Under the pieces are notes generated by a model. It was given only the letters and a program-made list of their open reading frames with translations, was not told the origin of the DNA and did not search any database. Positions 17,299-27,302 of a DNA stretch of 64,000 nucleotides are shown piece after piece. The DNA is from Gaiellasilicea sp963794385. Its GTDB lineage: Bacteria; Actinomycetota; Thermoleophilia; Gaiellales; Gaiellaceae. The position numbers were made by a program, and so were the translations under genes. How positions within the stretch are numbered: the stretch's first letter is position 1; each line of letters opens with the position of its first letter. Location: assembly GCA_963794385.1 (NCBI GenBank), contig CAWCDT010000003.1, positions 156,687 through 220,686 on the forward strand, given 5' to 3'.

Positions 17299-18899
17299 AG
17301 GGGCTGATGATGGACTTCCAGCTGACGCTGCCGACGATCCTCAAGCGGGCGGAGACCTATTACCCGCACCAGCAGATCGTCACGCGGATGCCGGACCGGA
17401 GCTTCCACTCCTACACGTTCGCCGACTTCGGCAAGCGCGCGAGGCAGCTCGCGGTGGCGCTGAAGAGTCTCGGGCTCGAGCCGGGCGACCGAGTTGCGAC
17501 GCTCTGCTGGAATCACTACCAGCACCTCGAGGCGTACCTGGGCATCCCGTGCGGCGGCTACGTCCTGCACACGCTCAACCTGCGACTGCACCCGAACGAT
17601 CTCGCGTACATCGCCACTCATGCGGGCGACAAAGCCGTGATCGTCGACAAGAGCCTGCTGCCGCTGTGGGACCAGTTCAAGGATCGCACCGCGATCGAGC
17701 ACGTCCTCGTCGTCGAGGACTCGTACGAGGAGCTGCTCGCCGGCGCGAGCCCGGACGACTTCGCCGACCCGCAGTTCGACGAGGACGAGGCCGCGGCGAT
17801 GTGCTACACGAGCGGCACGACCGGGATGCCGAAGGGCGTCCTCTACTCCCATCGCTCGGCCGTGCTGCACACGCTCGGCCAGGCGCTCGCGGCGCCCCTC
17901 GGGCTGCACGTGACCGAGAAGGAGACGTTCCTCCCTGTCGTGCCGATGTTCCATGCGAACGCCTGGGGATACCCGTACACGTGCCTCATGGTCGGCGCCA
18001 AGATCGTCTTCCCGGGGCCCTTCCTCGACCCGGAGTCGCTGCTCGACGACTTCGAGCAACAGGGCGTGACGATCACCGCCGGCGTGCCGACGATCTGGAT
18101 GGGAATCCTCGGCATGCTCGACGCCGAGCCGGACCGCTGGGATCTCTCGAAGCTCCACTCGATGCTCGTCGGCGGCTCTGCGGCCCCGCGCTCGATGATC
18201 GCGGGCTTCCGCCAGCGGCACGGCAAGACCGTCGTGCACGGGTGGGGGATGACCGAGACGTCGCCGCTCGCGACCGCGTCCGACTACGTCGGCGAGTTCC
18301 GCGACGCGGACGAGGAGACGCAGCTCGACGTCGTCGCGATGCAGGGACTGCCGCTCCCCTTCGTCGAGCTGCGCGCGAAGGGCGACGACGGCGAGGAGAT
18401 CCCCTGGGACGGCGAGGCGATGGGCGAGCTCGAAGTGCGCGGCCCGTGGGTCGCGGCCGGCTACTACGAGACGCCCGAGCAGGCGGAGCGCTGGACGGAC
18501 GACGGCTGGTTCAAGACCGGCGACATCGCGTCGTTCCACCCGAAGGGCTACGTGATGATCAAGGACCGCTCGAAGGACGTGATCAAGTCCGGCGGCGAGT
18601 GGATCTCGTCCGTCGACCTCGAGAACGCTCTCATGGCGCACCCGTCGATCGCGGAGGCGGCGGTGATCGCGATCCCGGACCCGAAGTGGGACGAGCGTCC
18701 GCTCGCGGTGTGCGTCCTCCGCGAGGGCCAGTCGGCGACACCGGACGACCTGCGCGAGTTCCTCGCGCCCAACTTCGCCAAGTGGTGGCTGCCGGACGCG
18801 TTCGAGTTCGTGGACGAGATCCCGAAGACGGCTGTCGGCAAGTTCCGCAAGACGGCGCTGCGGGAGCAGTTCACCGGCGAGCGCGAGCCGGTCTCGTAG
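17295..18899 (+). CDS. long/medium-chain acyl-CoA synthetase (AMP-forming)
   Basis: 534 aa ANL-superfamily ligase that activates a carboxylic acid to its CoA thioester with ATP. Start GTG 17295 overlaps the preceding stop. Motifs run in order: AMP-binding P-loop YTSGTTGMPKGVLYSHRS, the substrate-pocket region VPMFHANAWGYPYTCLMVGAKIVFPGP, HGWGMTETSPL (A5), GWFKTGDIASFHPKGYVMIKDRSKDVIKSGGEWISSVDLE (A7-A8 hinge), and the catalytic Lys in PKTAVGKFRKTALRE (A10). It resembles the FadD3/AlkK-like group. In this cluster it probably feeds the paired dehydrogenases. Confidence 0.92.
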   Translation: MKGLMMDFQLTLPTILKRAETYYPHQQIVTRMPDRSFHSYTFADFGKRARQLAVALKSLGLEPGDRVATLCWNHYQHLEAYLGIPCGGYVLHTLNLRLHPNDLAYIATHAGDKAVIVDKSLLPLWDQFKDRTAIEHVLVVEDSYEELLAGASPDDFADPQFDEDEAAAMCYTSGTTGMPKGVLYSHRSAVLHTLGQALAAPLGLHVTEKETFLPVVPMFHANAWGYPYTCLMVGAKIVFPGPFLDPESLLDDFEQQGVTITAGVPTIWMGILGMLDAEPDRWDLSKLHSMLVGGSAAPRSMIAGFRQRHGKTVVHGWGMTETSPLATASDYVGEFRDADEETQLDVVAMQGLPLPFVELRAKGDDGEEIPWDGEAMGELEVRGPWVAAGYYETPEQAERWTDDGWFKTGDIASFHPKGYVMIKDRSKDVIKSGGEWISSVDLENALMAHPSIAEAAVIAIPDPKWDERPLAVCVLREGQSATPDDLREFLAPNFAKWWLPDAFEFVDEIPKTAVGKFRKTALREQFTGEREPVS

Positions 18900-19589
18900 T
18901 GCGGATAGAAGGGAAGACGTTCATCGTCACGGGTGGCCGCTCCGGGCTCGGAGCGGCCACCGCGGCGCTGCTCGAGCAGGAGGGCGCGACGGTGGCGATC
19001 GCCGACCTGCCCGAGACCGACGTCACCGACGAGGCGGCGGTCCGCGACGCTCGTCGAGGGGTGCGCGGAGCTGCACGGCGTCGTCAACTGCGCCGGCATC
19101 GGCGGGGGCGCCCGGGTGATCGGCTTCCCGCTCGACCGCTTCCGGAAGGTCGTCGAGGTGAATCTGATCGGCACCTTCACCGTGCTCAGCGTCGCCGCCG
19201 AGAAGATGGCCTCGAACGAGCCCGACGAGGAGGGCACGCGCGGCGTGATCGTCAACACCGCCTCGAACGCGGCGTTCGACGGCCAGATCGGCCAGGCGGC
19301 CTACTCGGCGTCGAAAGCGGGCGTCGCCGGCATGACGCTGCCGGTCGCGCGCGACCTCGCCTCGAAGGGCATCCGCGTGGTCACGATCGCGCCGGGCCCC
19401 TCGGACACGCCGATGCTCGGGCCGATGCGCGACGACATCCGCGAGAGCCTCACCTCGCAGATCCCGTTCCCGAAGCGGCTCGGCCGGGCGGAGGAGTTCG
19501 CCGCGCTCGTCAAGCACATCGTCGAGAACGAGTACCTGAACGGCGAGGTGATCCGGCTCGACGGCGCCCTACGCATGGCACCCAGATAA
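18899..19589 (+). CDS. short-chain dehydrogenase/reductase, frameshifted near 19045
   Basis: GTG 18899 overlaps the ligase stop (TAGTG). The first frame gives GKTFIVTGGRSGLGAATAALLEQEGATVAIADLPETDV with the TGxxxGxG cofactor motif. One extra base near 19045 moves the rest to the next frame: HGVVNCAGIGGGARVIGF (NAG region, here NCAG), NTASNAAFDGQIGQAAYSASKAGVAGMTLPVARDLASKGIRVVTIAPGP with the catalytic Tyr-x3-Lys. The C-terminal LNGEVIRLDGALRM is the classical SDR ending. It most resembles type-2 3-hydroxyacyl-CoA dehydrogenases (HSD17B10-like), which fits beta-oxidation. Confidence 0.85.
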
Positions 19590-19599
19590 AAGGAGACAG

Positions 19600-20388
19600 A
19601 TGGCTGAGTTCGTCAAGGTCGAGCACGACGGCCGCGTCGCGATCGTCACGCTCGACCATCCACCCGTGAACGCGCTCTCCGCGCGCCTGCTCGAGGAGCT
19701 CGAGGAGGAGTACGACTCACTCGACCGCGCCGACGACGCCCGCGCGATCGTGCTCCGGGGAGAGGGCGAGAAGGCGTTCGTGGCCGGGGCAGACATCAGC
19801 GAGTTCCCGGCACTGCGCGACGCGGCGATCGAGGCCGCCGAGCAGGGCTCCGCGCGCGGGATCCAGAAGCTCGCGGCGCGGATGGACGCGGGCCGGACGC
19901 CGGTGGTGGCCGCGATCCACGGCTACTGCCTCGGCGGCGGGCTCGAGCTGGCGATGGCCTGTGACATCCGGGTCGCGGCCGAGGACGCGCAGCTCGGCCA
20001 GCCCGAGATCAAGCTCGGGCTGATCCCGGGCGGCGGCGGCACGCAGCGGCTGCCCCGCATCGTCGGCCACGGGCGCGCGCTCTACCTCAACCTGACCGGC
20101 GAGCCGATCCCGGGCACACAGGCGTACGACTGGGGGCTCGTCGAGCAGGTGGTGCCGCGCGAGGAACTGATGGACGCCGCGCTCGGGATCGCGCGCACGC
20201 TCTCCGAGCGCTCGCCGCACGCCATGGGCGTGATCAAGGAGCTCGCGGCCGAGACGCGCGACCTGCCGCTCCACGAGGGCATGCGCCGTGAAGCGCAGGC
20301 CTTCATGCGCTGCATGGGGAGCGAGGACGGCGCCGAGGGCGTGATGGCGTTCCTCGAGAAGCGGCAGCCCGAGTTCACCGGCCGGTGA
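19600..20388 (+). CDS. enoyl-CoA hydratase/isomerase family protein
   Basis: 262-aa crotonase-fold enzyme with a good AGGAG ahead of ATG 19600. The oxyanion-hole segment EKAFVAGADISEF and the crotonase signature AIHGYCLGGGLELAMACDIRVAAEDAQLGQPEIKLGLIPGGGGTQRLPRIVG are complete, with the acidic residues expected for hydration. It therefore probably hydrates trans-2-enoyl-CoA produced by the neighbouring dehydrogenases. The four-base overlap with the next gene supports one transcript. Confidence 0.92.
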   Translation: MAEFVKVEHDGRVAIVTLDHPPVNALSARLLEELEEEYDSLDRADDARAIVLRGEGEKAFVAGADISEFPALRDAAIEAAEQGSARGIQKLAARMDAGRTPVVAAIHGYCLGGGLELAMACDIRVAAEDAQLGQPEIKLGLIPGGGGTQRLPRIVGHGRALYLNLTGEPIPGTQAYDWGLVEQVVPREELMDAALGIARTLSERSPHAMGVIKELAAETRDLPLHEGMRREAQAFMRCMGSEDGAEGVMAFLEKRQPEFTGR

Positions 20389-21300
20389 GGGCCGCAGTCC
20401 TGCACGAGATCGGCGGGCCGCTGGCCGTCGAGGAGCTCCCCGAGCCCGAGGCGGGGCCGGGACAGTCGGTGATCGACGTGCGCGCGGCGGGGGTGAACTT
20501 CGCCGATGTGCTGATCCGGAATGGCCACTACCCGCAGCCGCCGCCGCTGCCGGCCGTGCTCGGGAACGAGGTAGCGGGCGACGTGGACGGCCGTCGCGTG
20601 CTCGCGTTCGTTCGGGGAAGCGGCGGCGGCTACGCGGAGCGCGTCGTCGCGGACGACGAGCTGGATCTTCGACCTTCCGGCCGGTGCCAGCTACGCCGAG
20701 GGGGCGGCGCTCCTGACGACCTACCTGACCGCTTGGATCCCGTTCACCCGGCAGGTGCGCATCCATCCCGGCTCGAACGTGCTCGTGACCGCCGCGGCGG
20801 GCGGCGTCGGCACGGCTGCTGTGCAGCTCGCCCTCTTCGCCGGCGCCACCGTCACCGCTGCCGCGGGCTCGGAGGAGAAGCTGGCGGTCGCGCGCGAGCT
20901 CGGCGCGCAGCGGACCGTCGGCTACGACGAGATCGCAGAACTCGACGACATCGACGTCGCGTTCGACCCCGTGGGCGGCCCTGTCCTCGCCGCGTGCCTG
21001 CAGGCGCTGCGGCCGCTCGGGGTCGCGATCGCGATCGGCTTCGCGGGCGGTGCCTGGGAGCCGGCCGACCCAGCCCGGCTCGTCGGCCGCAACGTCGGCC
21101 TCCAGGGCTTCTATCTCGGCCGCCTGATGGGATTCAGGCCCGAGCTCGTCCGGGAAGAGGTGCAGGAGGTGCTCGCGCTCTGGCGGCGCGGCGCGATCAG
21201 GCCCGTGATCGGCGCGGAGTTCCCACTCGAGCAGGCGGTCGAAGCGCACAACCTGATTGCGTCGCGCAAGTCGACCGGAAAGGTCGTGCTTGTTCCCTGA
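20385..21300 (+). CDS. NADPH:quinone-oxidoreductase-type MDR protein, frameshifted near 20665
   Basis: The zinc-free medium-chain dehydrogenase/reductase fold is seen in two frames. The first gives MRAAVLHEIGGPLAVEELPEPEAGPGQ and RAAGVNFADVLIRNGHYPQPPPLPAVLGNEVAG. After one extra base near 20665 comes FDLPAGASYAEGAALLTTYLTAW and the cofactor site GSNVLVTAAAGGVGTAAVQLALFAGATVTAAAGS, ending SRKSTGKVVLVP. The NFADVL and AAAGGVG motifs are those of the QOR subfamily, which reduces quinones or enoyl groups with NADPH. It overlaps its neighbours by a few bases on each side. Confidence 0.85.
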
Positions 21301-21967
21301 ATCGGCGCTCGTGACCGGCTCCGCCGGCGGGATCGGCCGGGCGATCGTGGCCGCGCTCGAGGCGGAGGGCGCGACGGTACGCGGCCTCGACCTCGTCGAC
21401 GGCTTCGACGTCTCCGACCCCGTCGCGTGGACGGAGGTCGAGCCGGCCGACCTCGTCTGCCTGAACGCCGGCGTGCTCGCGAAGGGTGACGGCACCGTCG
21501 ACGACTACCGGCGGATCCTCGGCGTCAACGTCGACGGCGTCGTCTTCGGCGTCCAGGCGCTCGCGCCGCGGATGCGCGAAGGCAGCGTCTTCGTCGTCAC
21601 GGCGTCGCTCGCCGGGCTCGTCCCGATGGAGTCCGACCCACTGTACGTACTCACAAAGCACGCGGTCGTGGGCTACGCGCGCTCGATGGCGCCGGTGCTC
21701 GAGCCGCGCGGGATCCGCATCAACCTGGTCTGTCCCGGGATCGTGCGCACGCCGATGACCGAGCCCACTCAGGCTTCCCTCGACGCGGCGGGGTTCCCCC
21801 TCATGGAGCCCGAGCAGGTGGCGGAGGCCGTCCTCGTCGCGGCGCGGAGTGAGGACACCGGCCAGGCGTGGGTGTGCCAGCCGGGCCGCGAGCCGCTCAA
21901 GTTCCGCTTCCCGAATGTGCCCGGTCCGCGCGTCGAGGGCTCCGAGGGCATGGTCCCGCAGCTCTAG
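21290..21967 (+). CDS. short-chain dehydrogenase/reductase
   Basis: 225 aa. The start TTG 21290 is preferred because it keeps the ALVTGSAGGIGRAIVAALEAEGATV cofactor motif near residue 6 and overlaps the preceding stop; GTG 21311 would cut into it. Other motifs are LNAGVL (NAG), VFVVTASLAGLVPMESDPLYVLTKHAVVGYARSMA with Ser, Tyr-x3-Lys, and LVCPGIVRTPM. It is slightly short and has an altered C-terminus (QPGREPLKFRFPNVPGP) rather than a GG-x-D-GG ending. It is probably an NAD(P)-dependent alcohol/ketone oxidoreductase of the same catabolic run. Confidence 0.88.
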   Translation: MFPESALVTGSAGGIGRAIVAALEAEGATVRGLDLVDGFDVSDPVAWTEVEPADLVCLNAGVLAKGDGTVDDYRRILGVNVDGVVFGVQALAPRMREGSVFVVTASLAGLVPMESDPLYVLTKHAVVGYARSMAPVLEPRGIRINLVCPGIVRTPMTEPTQASLDAAGFPLMEPEQVAEAVLVAARSEDTGQAWVCQPGREPLKFRFPNVPGPRVEGSEGMVPQL

Positions 21968-22458
21968 GCGCGCACCACGAGGCTGCTGACGACCTTGTCG
22001 TGCAGCGCCTGGTTCCGCTTGTCCCAGAGCGGCCAGAGGTAGTCGAGCAGGATCGGCAAGAGGAAGATCCCGAAGAGGAACGTGATCGCGTAGCGGCCGA
22101 AGGCGCGGCCGTAGCCGATCGCACCGCCGTCCTGGTCGACGACGCGGATCCCGAGCGCTCGCTTCCCGTAGGTCTGGCCGCGCTCGTTGCCGTGCAGCAC
22201 CGTGAAGTAGACGAACGGGAGCACGAAGCTCGCCAGGTAGACGAGCCCGAGCGCGCCCCACGCTGCGCTCGTGTCGCCCGGGTCGGCGACGACGACGACC
22301 ATCACGAAGAGCAGGAGCGGAACGACGAGGATGAGCGTGTCGAGCAGGTAGGCCGCGACCCTGCTGCCCCAGCTCGCGAGCTCCTGTACAGGAGCGTCGG
22401 GAGCGGCCAAGGCCTCGCGCTCCGCAGCCTCCTTCGGATAGGACGGAAGCTCGGTCAT
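21964..22458 (-). CDS. RDD-family membrane protein
   Basis: 164 aa, with ATG 22458 (an alternative ATG lies nine bases upstream). After a charged N-terminus it has the RDD sequence ASWGSRVAAYLLDTLILVVPLLLF with its Arg-x-Ala and Asp, a second helix pair, and the family's GQTYGKRALGIRVVDQDGGAIGYGRAFGR block between helices. It closes LWDKRNQALHDKVVSSLVV. RDD proteins have three or so membrane spans and mostly unknown roles. It is convergent with the SDR gene, overlapping its stop by four bases, and the only minus-strand gene inside this run. Confidence 0.85.
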   Translation of the reverse strand: MTELPSYPKEAAEREALAAPDAPVQELASWGSRVAAYLLDTLILVVPLLLFVMVVVVADPGDTSAAWGALGLVYLASFVLPFVYFTVLHGNERGQTYGKRALGIRVVDQDGGAIGYGRAFGRYAITFLFGIFLLPILLDYLWPLWDKRNQALHDKVVSSLVVRA

Positions 22459-22515
22459 CCGCGGCATCCTCGCCAATCGCCCGGCAGCGTGCAAGGGACG
22501 TAGGATCGGCAGGCG

Positions 22516-23514
<999 letters not shown>

Positions 23515-23521
23515 GAGACGC

Positions 23522-24439
23522 GTGAGGGAGGCGTTCGCGGCCGCGCTCGACGCCCCGGTCGAGCGCGCCGTCCTGCTCGCCGGCGGGGCGTCGAAGGAGG
23601 CATGGGCTGTCGACTCGGAGGGGCGCGAGCTCCTGATCCGGCGCGCAGCCGGCGGTGTCATCCACCAAGGGACGCTGACGCTCGAGCACGAGTTCGAGGT
23701 CTTGCGCGCCGCCCACGAGGCGGGCGTCAAGGTGCCGGAGCCGATCGCCTACCTCGGCGAGGTGCAGGGTCGCGAGGCGTTCGTGATGGAGCGCATCCAC
23801 GGCGAGACGATCGGCCGCCGCATCGTCAGGAGCCCGCATCCGGGGCTCGAGCTCCAGCTCGCCGAGGAGCTCGCCAAGATTCATGCGATCGCACCGGCAC
23901 GGCTTCCCTTCCTCGAGCGTGGCGACCCCGTGGCGCGCTTCTACGAAGAGCTCGACTCGGTCGGAGAGCCACATCCCGCGATCGAGCTCGGCCTGCACTG
24001 GGTGAAGGAGCGGCTACCGACGCACCGCGAGCCGGTCGTCGCGCACGGCGACTGGCGGATCGGGAACATCGCCGTCGACGAGCGCGGGATCGTCGCCGTG
24101 CTCGACTGGGAGTTCGCCCACCTGGCCGACCCGGTCGAGGATCTCGCCTGGCCGCTCGTGCGCGCCTGGCGCTTCGGCGCCGACGACCGCCATCTCGGCG
24201 GCATCGGAGAGGTCGAGCCGTACGTCGAGCGCTACTCAGAGCTTACGGGCGTCGAGGTGACGGCGGAGGAGCTGCTCACCTGGGAGGTGTTCGGCAACGT
24301 CAAGTGGGCGACGGGCTGCCTGACGCAGTCGCGTCGTCACTTCAACGGCCAGGAGCGCAGCGTGGAGCTCGCTGTCCTCGGGCGGCTCGCGGCGGAGATG
24401 GAGTACGAGCTCCTCGACCTCATCGACAAGGCAGCATGA
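23522..24439 (+). CDS. phosphotransferase family protein (ACAD10/APH-like)
   Basis: Protein-kinase-like fold of the aminoglycoside-phosphotransferase superfamily, about 305 aa from GTG 23522 (a TTG at 23504 is also possible). It shows LLAGGASKEAWAVDSEGRELLIRR (nucleotide loop), the catalytic loop VVAHGDWRIGNIAVDERGIVAVLDWEFAHLADPVEDLAW with HGD and the metal-binding DWE. Homologues linked to acyl-CoA dehydrogenases, such as the N-terminal domain of ACAD10, phosphorylate hydroxy-acyl-CoAs for elimination. The context of ACADs and the following DUF6285 gene fits that reaction better than antibiotic modification. Confidence 0.85.
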   Translation: MREAFAAALDAPVERAVLLAGGASKEAWAVDSEGRELLIRRAAGGVIHQGTLTLEHEFEVLRAAHEAGVKVPEPIAYLGEVQGREAFVMERIHGETIGRRIVRSPHPGLELQLAEELAKIHAIAPARLPFLERGDPVARFYEELDSVGEPHPAIELGLHWVKERLPTHREPVVAHGDWRIGNIAVDERGIVAVLDWEFAHLADPVEDLAWPLVRAWRFGADDRHLGGIGEVEPYVERYSELTGVEVTAEELLTWEVFGNVKWATGCLTQSRRHFNGQERSVELAVLGRLAAEMEYELLDLIDKAA

Positions 24440-24762
24440 CCGCCCCGCAATTCGATCGACCAACTGTGCAGGAGCTCGCCGAGGCCGTGCGCGAGTTCCT
24501 CCAGGACGAGATCCTGCCGATCCTCGACGACCACCGGCTGCGGTTTCGGACGCTCGTCGCGATCAACGGGCTCGGGATCGCCGAGCGGGAGCTCTGGGCG
24601 ACGACGCCGCAGCAGTTGGATCAGCAAAGAGAGGAGGATTGGGAGCTCGCGCGCAAGATCCGCGCGGGCGACGTCCCGGAGAACGCGGTCGCGCTGCTGA
24701 AGGAGCAGGTGGCGCAGAAGCTGCGGGTCTCGAATCCGCGCTACCTCGCGAAGTACGAGTGA
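24436..24762 (+). CDS. DUF6285-type small protein
   Basis: 108 aa, mostly helical, with PTVQELAEAVREFLQDEILPILDDHRLRFRTLVAINGLGIAEREL near the N-terminus and a C-terminal KLRVSNPRYLAKYE. It matches my memory of the DUF6285 family, which regularly follows ACAD10-like phosphotransferases. ATG 24436 overlaps the phosphotransferase stop (ATGA), and its own stop overlaps the nadR start, so translation is coupled. No catalytic motif is evident; an accessory subunit of the preceding kinase is a reasonable inference. Confidence 0.75.
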   Translation: MTAPQFDRPTVQELAEAVREFLQDEILPILDDHRLRFRTLVAINGLGIAERELWATTPQQLDQQREEDWELARKIRAGDVPENAVALLKEQVAQKLRVSNPRYLAKYE

Positions 24763-25733
24763 AAAGAGGGCTCGTCTTCGGGAAGTTCCTGCCGCTCCAC
24801 CGCGGCCACCAGTTGATGATCGAGACCGCTCTCTCGCAGGTCGACGACCTCACGATCGTCGTCTACGACAGCCACCGGCCCGACGACGACCGGATGTCGG
24901 TCGAGCTCCGGCTCTCGTGGCTGCGCGAGCTCTACCCGGACGTCGAGAACATCCTCGCGCTCGAGGACCCGCTGCCCGGCCAGGAGGACACGGACGACCC
25001 GGGCTACGCCGAGGTGTACGCGCGGGGACTCGCCTTCCTCGGCCGCTTCGACCATGTCTTCTCGAGCGAGCCCGGCTACGAGCGCTTCGCGGGGCTGCTC
25101 GGCGCGACGCACGTGCTCGTCGACGCGGCGCGAACGCTCGTACCGACCTCCGGCACGGTCATCCGCTCGGATCCCTTTGCCTACCGCGGCTGGATGGACC
25201 CGCTCGTCTACGCCTCCCTGATCGAGCGGGTCGTCTTCGTCGGCACCGAGTCGACGGGGAAGTCCACGCTGGCCAGGACGATGGCGGAGAAGCTGGAGAC
25301 GCTGTGGACGCACGAATTCGGCCGCGAGCTCTGGGAGGCGCAGGGCGGCCAGGGAACGTTCGCCGACCATCTCAAGCTCGCGCGCCGCCAGCGGCAGCGC
25401 GAAGACGCCGCCGCGCGGCACTCACGCCGCTTTCTCTTCTGCGACACGAACGCGTGGTCGACGCTGCACTGGTCGCTCCGGTCCTACGGCACCGCAGACG
25501 CGCGCCTGCACGAGCTCGTCGACCGCACCGTGGGCGACTACACGTGGTTTCTCTGCGACAACGACTTCGGGTGGGTGCGCGACGGGACGCGCGAGCTCGA
25601 GGGGGCTGCCGCAGCGGAGTTCCAGCGCCAGCAGATCGTCGACCTCGAGCGCCGCGGGATCCCGTCCGTGACGGTCAGCGGCCCCCTCGACGAGCGCGTG
25701 CGCCAGGTCGAGACGGCGCTCGGAATCGCATGA
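24759..25733 (+). CDS. nadR: NadR-like bifunctional NMN adenylyltransferase / nicotinamide riboside kinase
   Basis: 324 aa from GTG 24759. The N-terminal nucleotidyltransferase domain opens GLVFGKFLPLHRGHQLMIETAL with the GxFxPxHxGH motif, and has TSGTVIRSDPFAYRGWM in place of the usual ISxTxIR. The C-terminal kinase domain has Walker A FVGTESTGKSTLART near residue 165 and an FLFCDTNAWST strand. It lacks the N-terminal helix-turn-helix of the enterobacterial protein. It would convert nicotinamide riboside to NMN and NMN to NAD. It sits at the end of the catabolic run and is directly followed by structured repeat copy 1. An NrtR-like NAD regulator lies at 52601-53299. Confidence 0.85.
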   Translation: MKRGLVFGKFLPLHRGHQLMIETALSQVDDLTIVVYDSHRPDDDRMSVELRLSWLRELYPDVENILALEDPLPGQEDTDDPGYAEVYARGLAFLGRFDHVFSSEPGYERFAGLLGATHVLVDAARTLVPTSGTVIRSDPFAYRGWMDPLVYASLIERVVFVGTESTGKSTLARTMAEKLETLWTHEFGRELWEAQGGQGTFADHLKLARRQRQREDAAARHSRRFLFCDTNAWSTLHWSLRSYGTADARLHELVDRTVGDYTWFLCDNDFGWVRDGTRELEGAAAAEFQRQQIVDLERRGIPSVTVSGPLDERVRQVETALGIA

Positions 25734-25737
25734 GGTT

Positions 25738-25887
25738 CCTCACGTTCCTGGGGCGCCGCTCGCGTCGCGTAGGCCGGCGGGACAGTACGGAAGTACGGCC
25801 CGCCGGCTGGAGCGGCGCGAGCGGCGTCAGCCTTTCGCGGAGCCCGGCTCCGCCGGGCGGGAGCGAAAGGCGGCCAGGGGCGTGAGG
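25738..25887 (+). repeat. structured intergenic repeat, copy 1
   Basis: It fills the gap between nadR and the phosphatase gene. Outer stem P1: 25738-25751 with 25874-25887, 14 pairs including two wobbles. P2: 25754-25764 with 25816-25826, 11 perfect pairs; inside it 25773-25781 pairs with 25799-25807, nine pairs, closing a 17-base loop ACAGTACGGAAGTACGG. P3: 25831-25838 with 25863-25870 (eight pairs), then 25842-25848 with 25852-25858 (seven pairs) around loop TCC. The second copy at 27303-27439 has the same architecture with different paired bases. The P1 3' arm includes the GTG start codon (25882) of the phosphatase. It could be a structured RNA or a REP/MITE-like DNA element. Confidence 0.8.
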
Positions 25888-26551
25888 CGGCGGCTCTACC
25901 TGATGCGGCACGCAGACGTCTCCTACGTCGACGAGGCAGGCACGCCCGTGAATCCCGAGACGGTGCCGCTGACGCCGCGTGGCCGCGAGCAGGCGGCGGC
26001 CGCGCGCGATGCGCTCGCCGAGGTCGGGTTCGGCCTTGTCCTTGCGAGCGACCTGCCGCGGACGGCGGAGACAGCGGGGATCGTCGCGCCCGGACCGCGA
26101 GGTGGAGCGATGGCCGGAGCTCGCCGAATGGCGCGGCGGCCGGCTCGACGCGCTGCCGCCCGACGAGCTCGAGTCGCTCTTTCGTCGGCGCGCTTCGATC
26201 GTGAAGGACGAGGCTGCGCGCTTCCTCGGCGGCGAGTCGCTCGGCGAGGCGCTCGATCGCGTCCACCCCGCGCTGGATCGCCTCGTCGAGCGCAACTGGG
26301 ACACGGCGCTCGCCGTCCTGCACGGCGGCGTCAACCGCATCCTGATCTCGTACGCCCTCTCCGGCGACCGCACCTACTTCGGCACCTTCGAGCAGGCGCC
26401 GGCGTGCATCAACGTGCTCGACCTTGGCGTCGACGGCTGGATCGTGCGGACGGTCAACTACATCCCGTACGACCCGCTCCACCCGTCGCGGGAGACGACG
26501 ATGGAGCACCTATGGGAGCAGCTGCGCCCCTTCCTAGACGAGCGCCGCTAG
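25882..26551 (+). CDS. histidine phosphatase (phosphoglycerate-mutase-like), frameshifted near 26095
   Basis: GTG 25882 begins RRRLYLMRHADVSYVDE with the catalytic RH(A) motif, then VPLTPRGREQAAAARDAL and LASDLPRTAETAGI. One extra base near 26095 shifts to VERWPELAEWRGGRLDALPPDELESLF, and later ALAVLHGGVNRILISYAL carries the second catalytic His. Both halves of the active site are thus present in one broken frame. It is a phosphomonoesterase of unknown substrate (sugar, nucleotide or protein phosphate). The start codon lies inside the 3' arm of the structured repeat. The 3' end overlaps the convergent kinase gene by 18 bases. Confidence 0.82.
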
Positions 26552-27277
26552 TACCTCGGCCTCGTGCGGCCGGAGATAGGAGCCGCGGATCACCGTCCAC
26601 ACACGCATCCGCTCCTCGTCGAGCCCAGCCGCTGCGAAGGACGCGAGTCGCCGCTCGGTTACGTCGCGGCTCATCCGATGCCAAAGCGGATTCCAGAGAA
26701 ACGACGGTACGTCGTACTCCGGTTCGCCGAGCATCGGCTTCGGGTCGATCGCGACCGCTCCGCGCTTCGACCAGAGGATGTTGTGGTGGTGGAAGTCGCC
26801 GTGAACGAGCGTCGTACGACCGACGTCGAGCGACGCGTAGAGATCCCGCGCAAGCGCGGCGAGCCCGTTCGTCCCAGCGTTGTCGAGCCACCTCGGCACG
26901 TGGTCGCCGATCCAGCGGAACGGCTCCGCGGCCTCTCGCCAGAGCTTGAGCCCGGTCGCGACGCCGATCCGGGTCGCCTCTTCGTCGGGCAGGCCGGAGA
27001 TGTCCCCACCTGCGCGCTCGACGAGCAGCGCCCGCCGCGCCCGGTCGTGCCGCAGCAGGTGGACTGCGCCGTCGCCGGCCCATAGCTCGAGCGCGTCGGC
27101 CTCCTCGTCGGACTCGTCGTCCTCGGGCGGCGTCACCTTCAGGACCGCGTCGCCTGCGGGCGCCACGAACGAGTAGCGGGAGAGCGCGAACGGCTCGCCC
27201 AGCTCGACCCCCCATTCCGCCGCAACTTCCCGCGCGATCCGCTCGAGCGGCGCGAGGTCGGGACGATCGTCGCTCAT
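26534..27277 (-). CDS. streptomycin/hydroxyurea-type phosphotransferase (APH(6)-like)
   Basis: 247 aa from ATG 27277 (MSDDRPDLAPLERIAREVAAEWGVELG). It shows YSFVAPAGDAVLKVTPP, a LELWAGDGAVHLLRHDRARRALLVERAGG block characteristic of the APH_6_hur group, and the catalytic loop TLVHGDFHHHNILWSKRGAVAIDPKPMLGEPEYDVPSFLWNP. Members inactivate streptomycin or hydroxyurea, but many chromosomal copies act on unknown substrates, so resistance is not claimed. Upstream lies structured repeat copy 2, then the thiolase on the same strand. It is convergent with the phosphatase. Confidence 0.85.
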   Translation of the reverse strand: MSDDRPDLAPLERIAREVAAEWGVELGEPFALSRYSFVAPAGDAVLKVTPPEDDESDEEADALELWAGDGAVHLLRHDRARRALLVERAGGDISGLPDEEATRIGVATGLKLWREAAEPFRWIGDHVPRWLDNAGTNGLAALARDLYASLDVGRTTLVHGDFHHHNILWSKRGAVAIDPKPMLGEPEYDVPSFLWNPLWHRMSRDVTERRLASFAAAGLDEERMRVWTVIRGSYLRPHEAEVLAALV

Positions 27278-27302
27278 CGCGCCGACTCTATGAGAGCTGC
27301 GA

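Noticed and set aside
26534..27277. Antibiotic-resistance gene call for the APH(6)-like kinase
   Set aside because: Family resemblance alone does not establish streptomycin resistance; chromosomal members often have other substrates and no mobile context is present.
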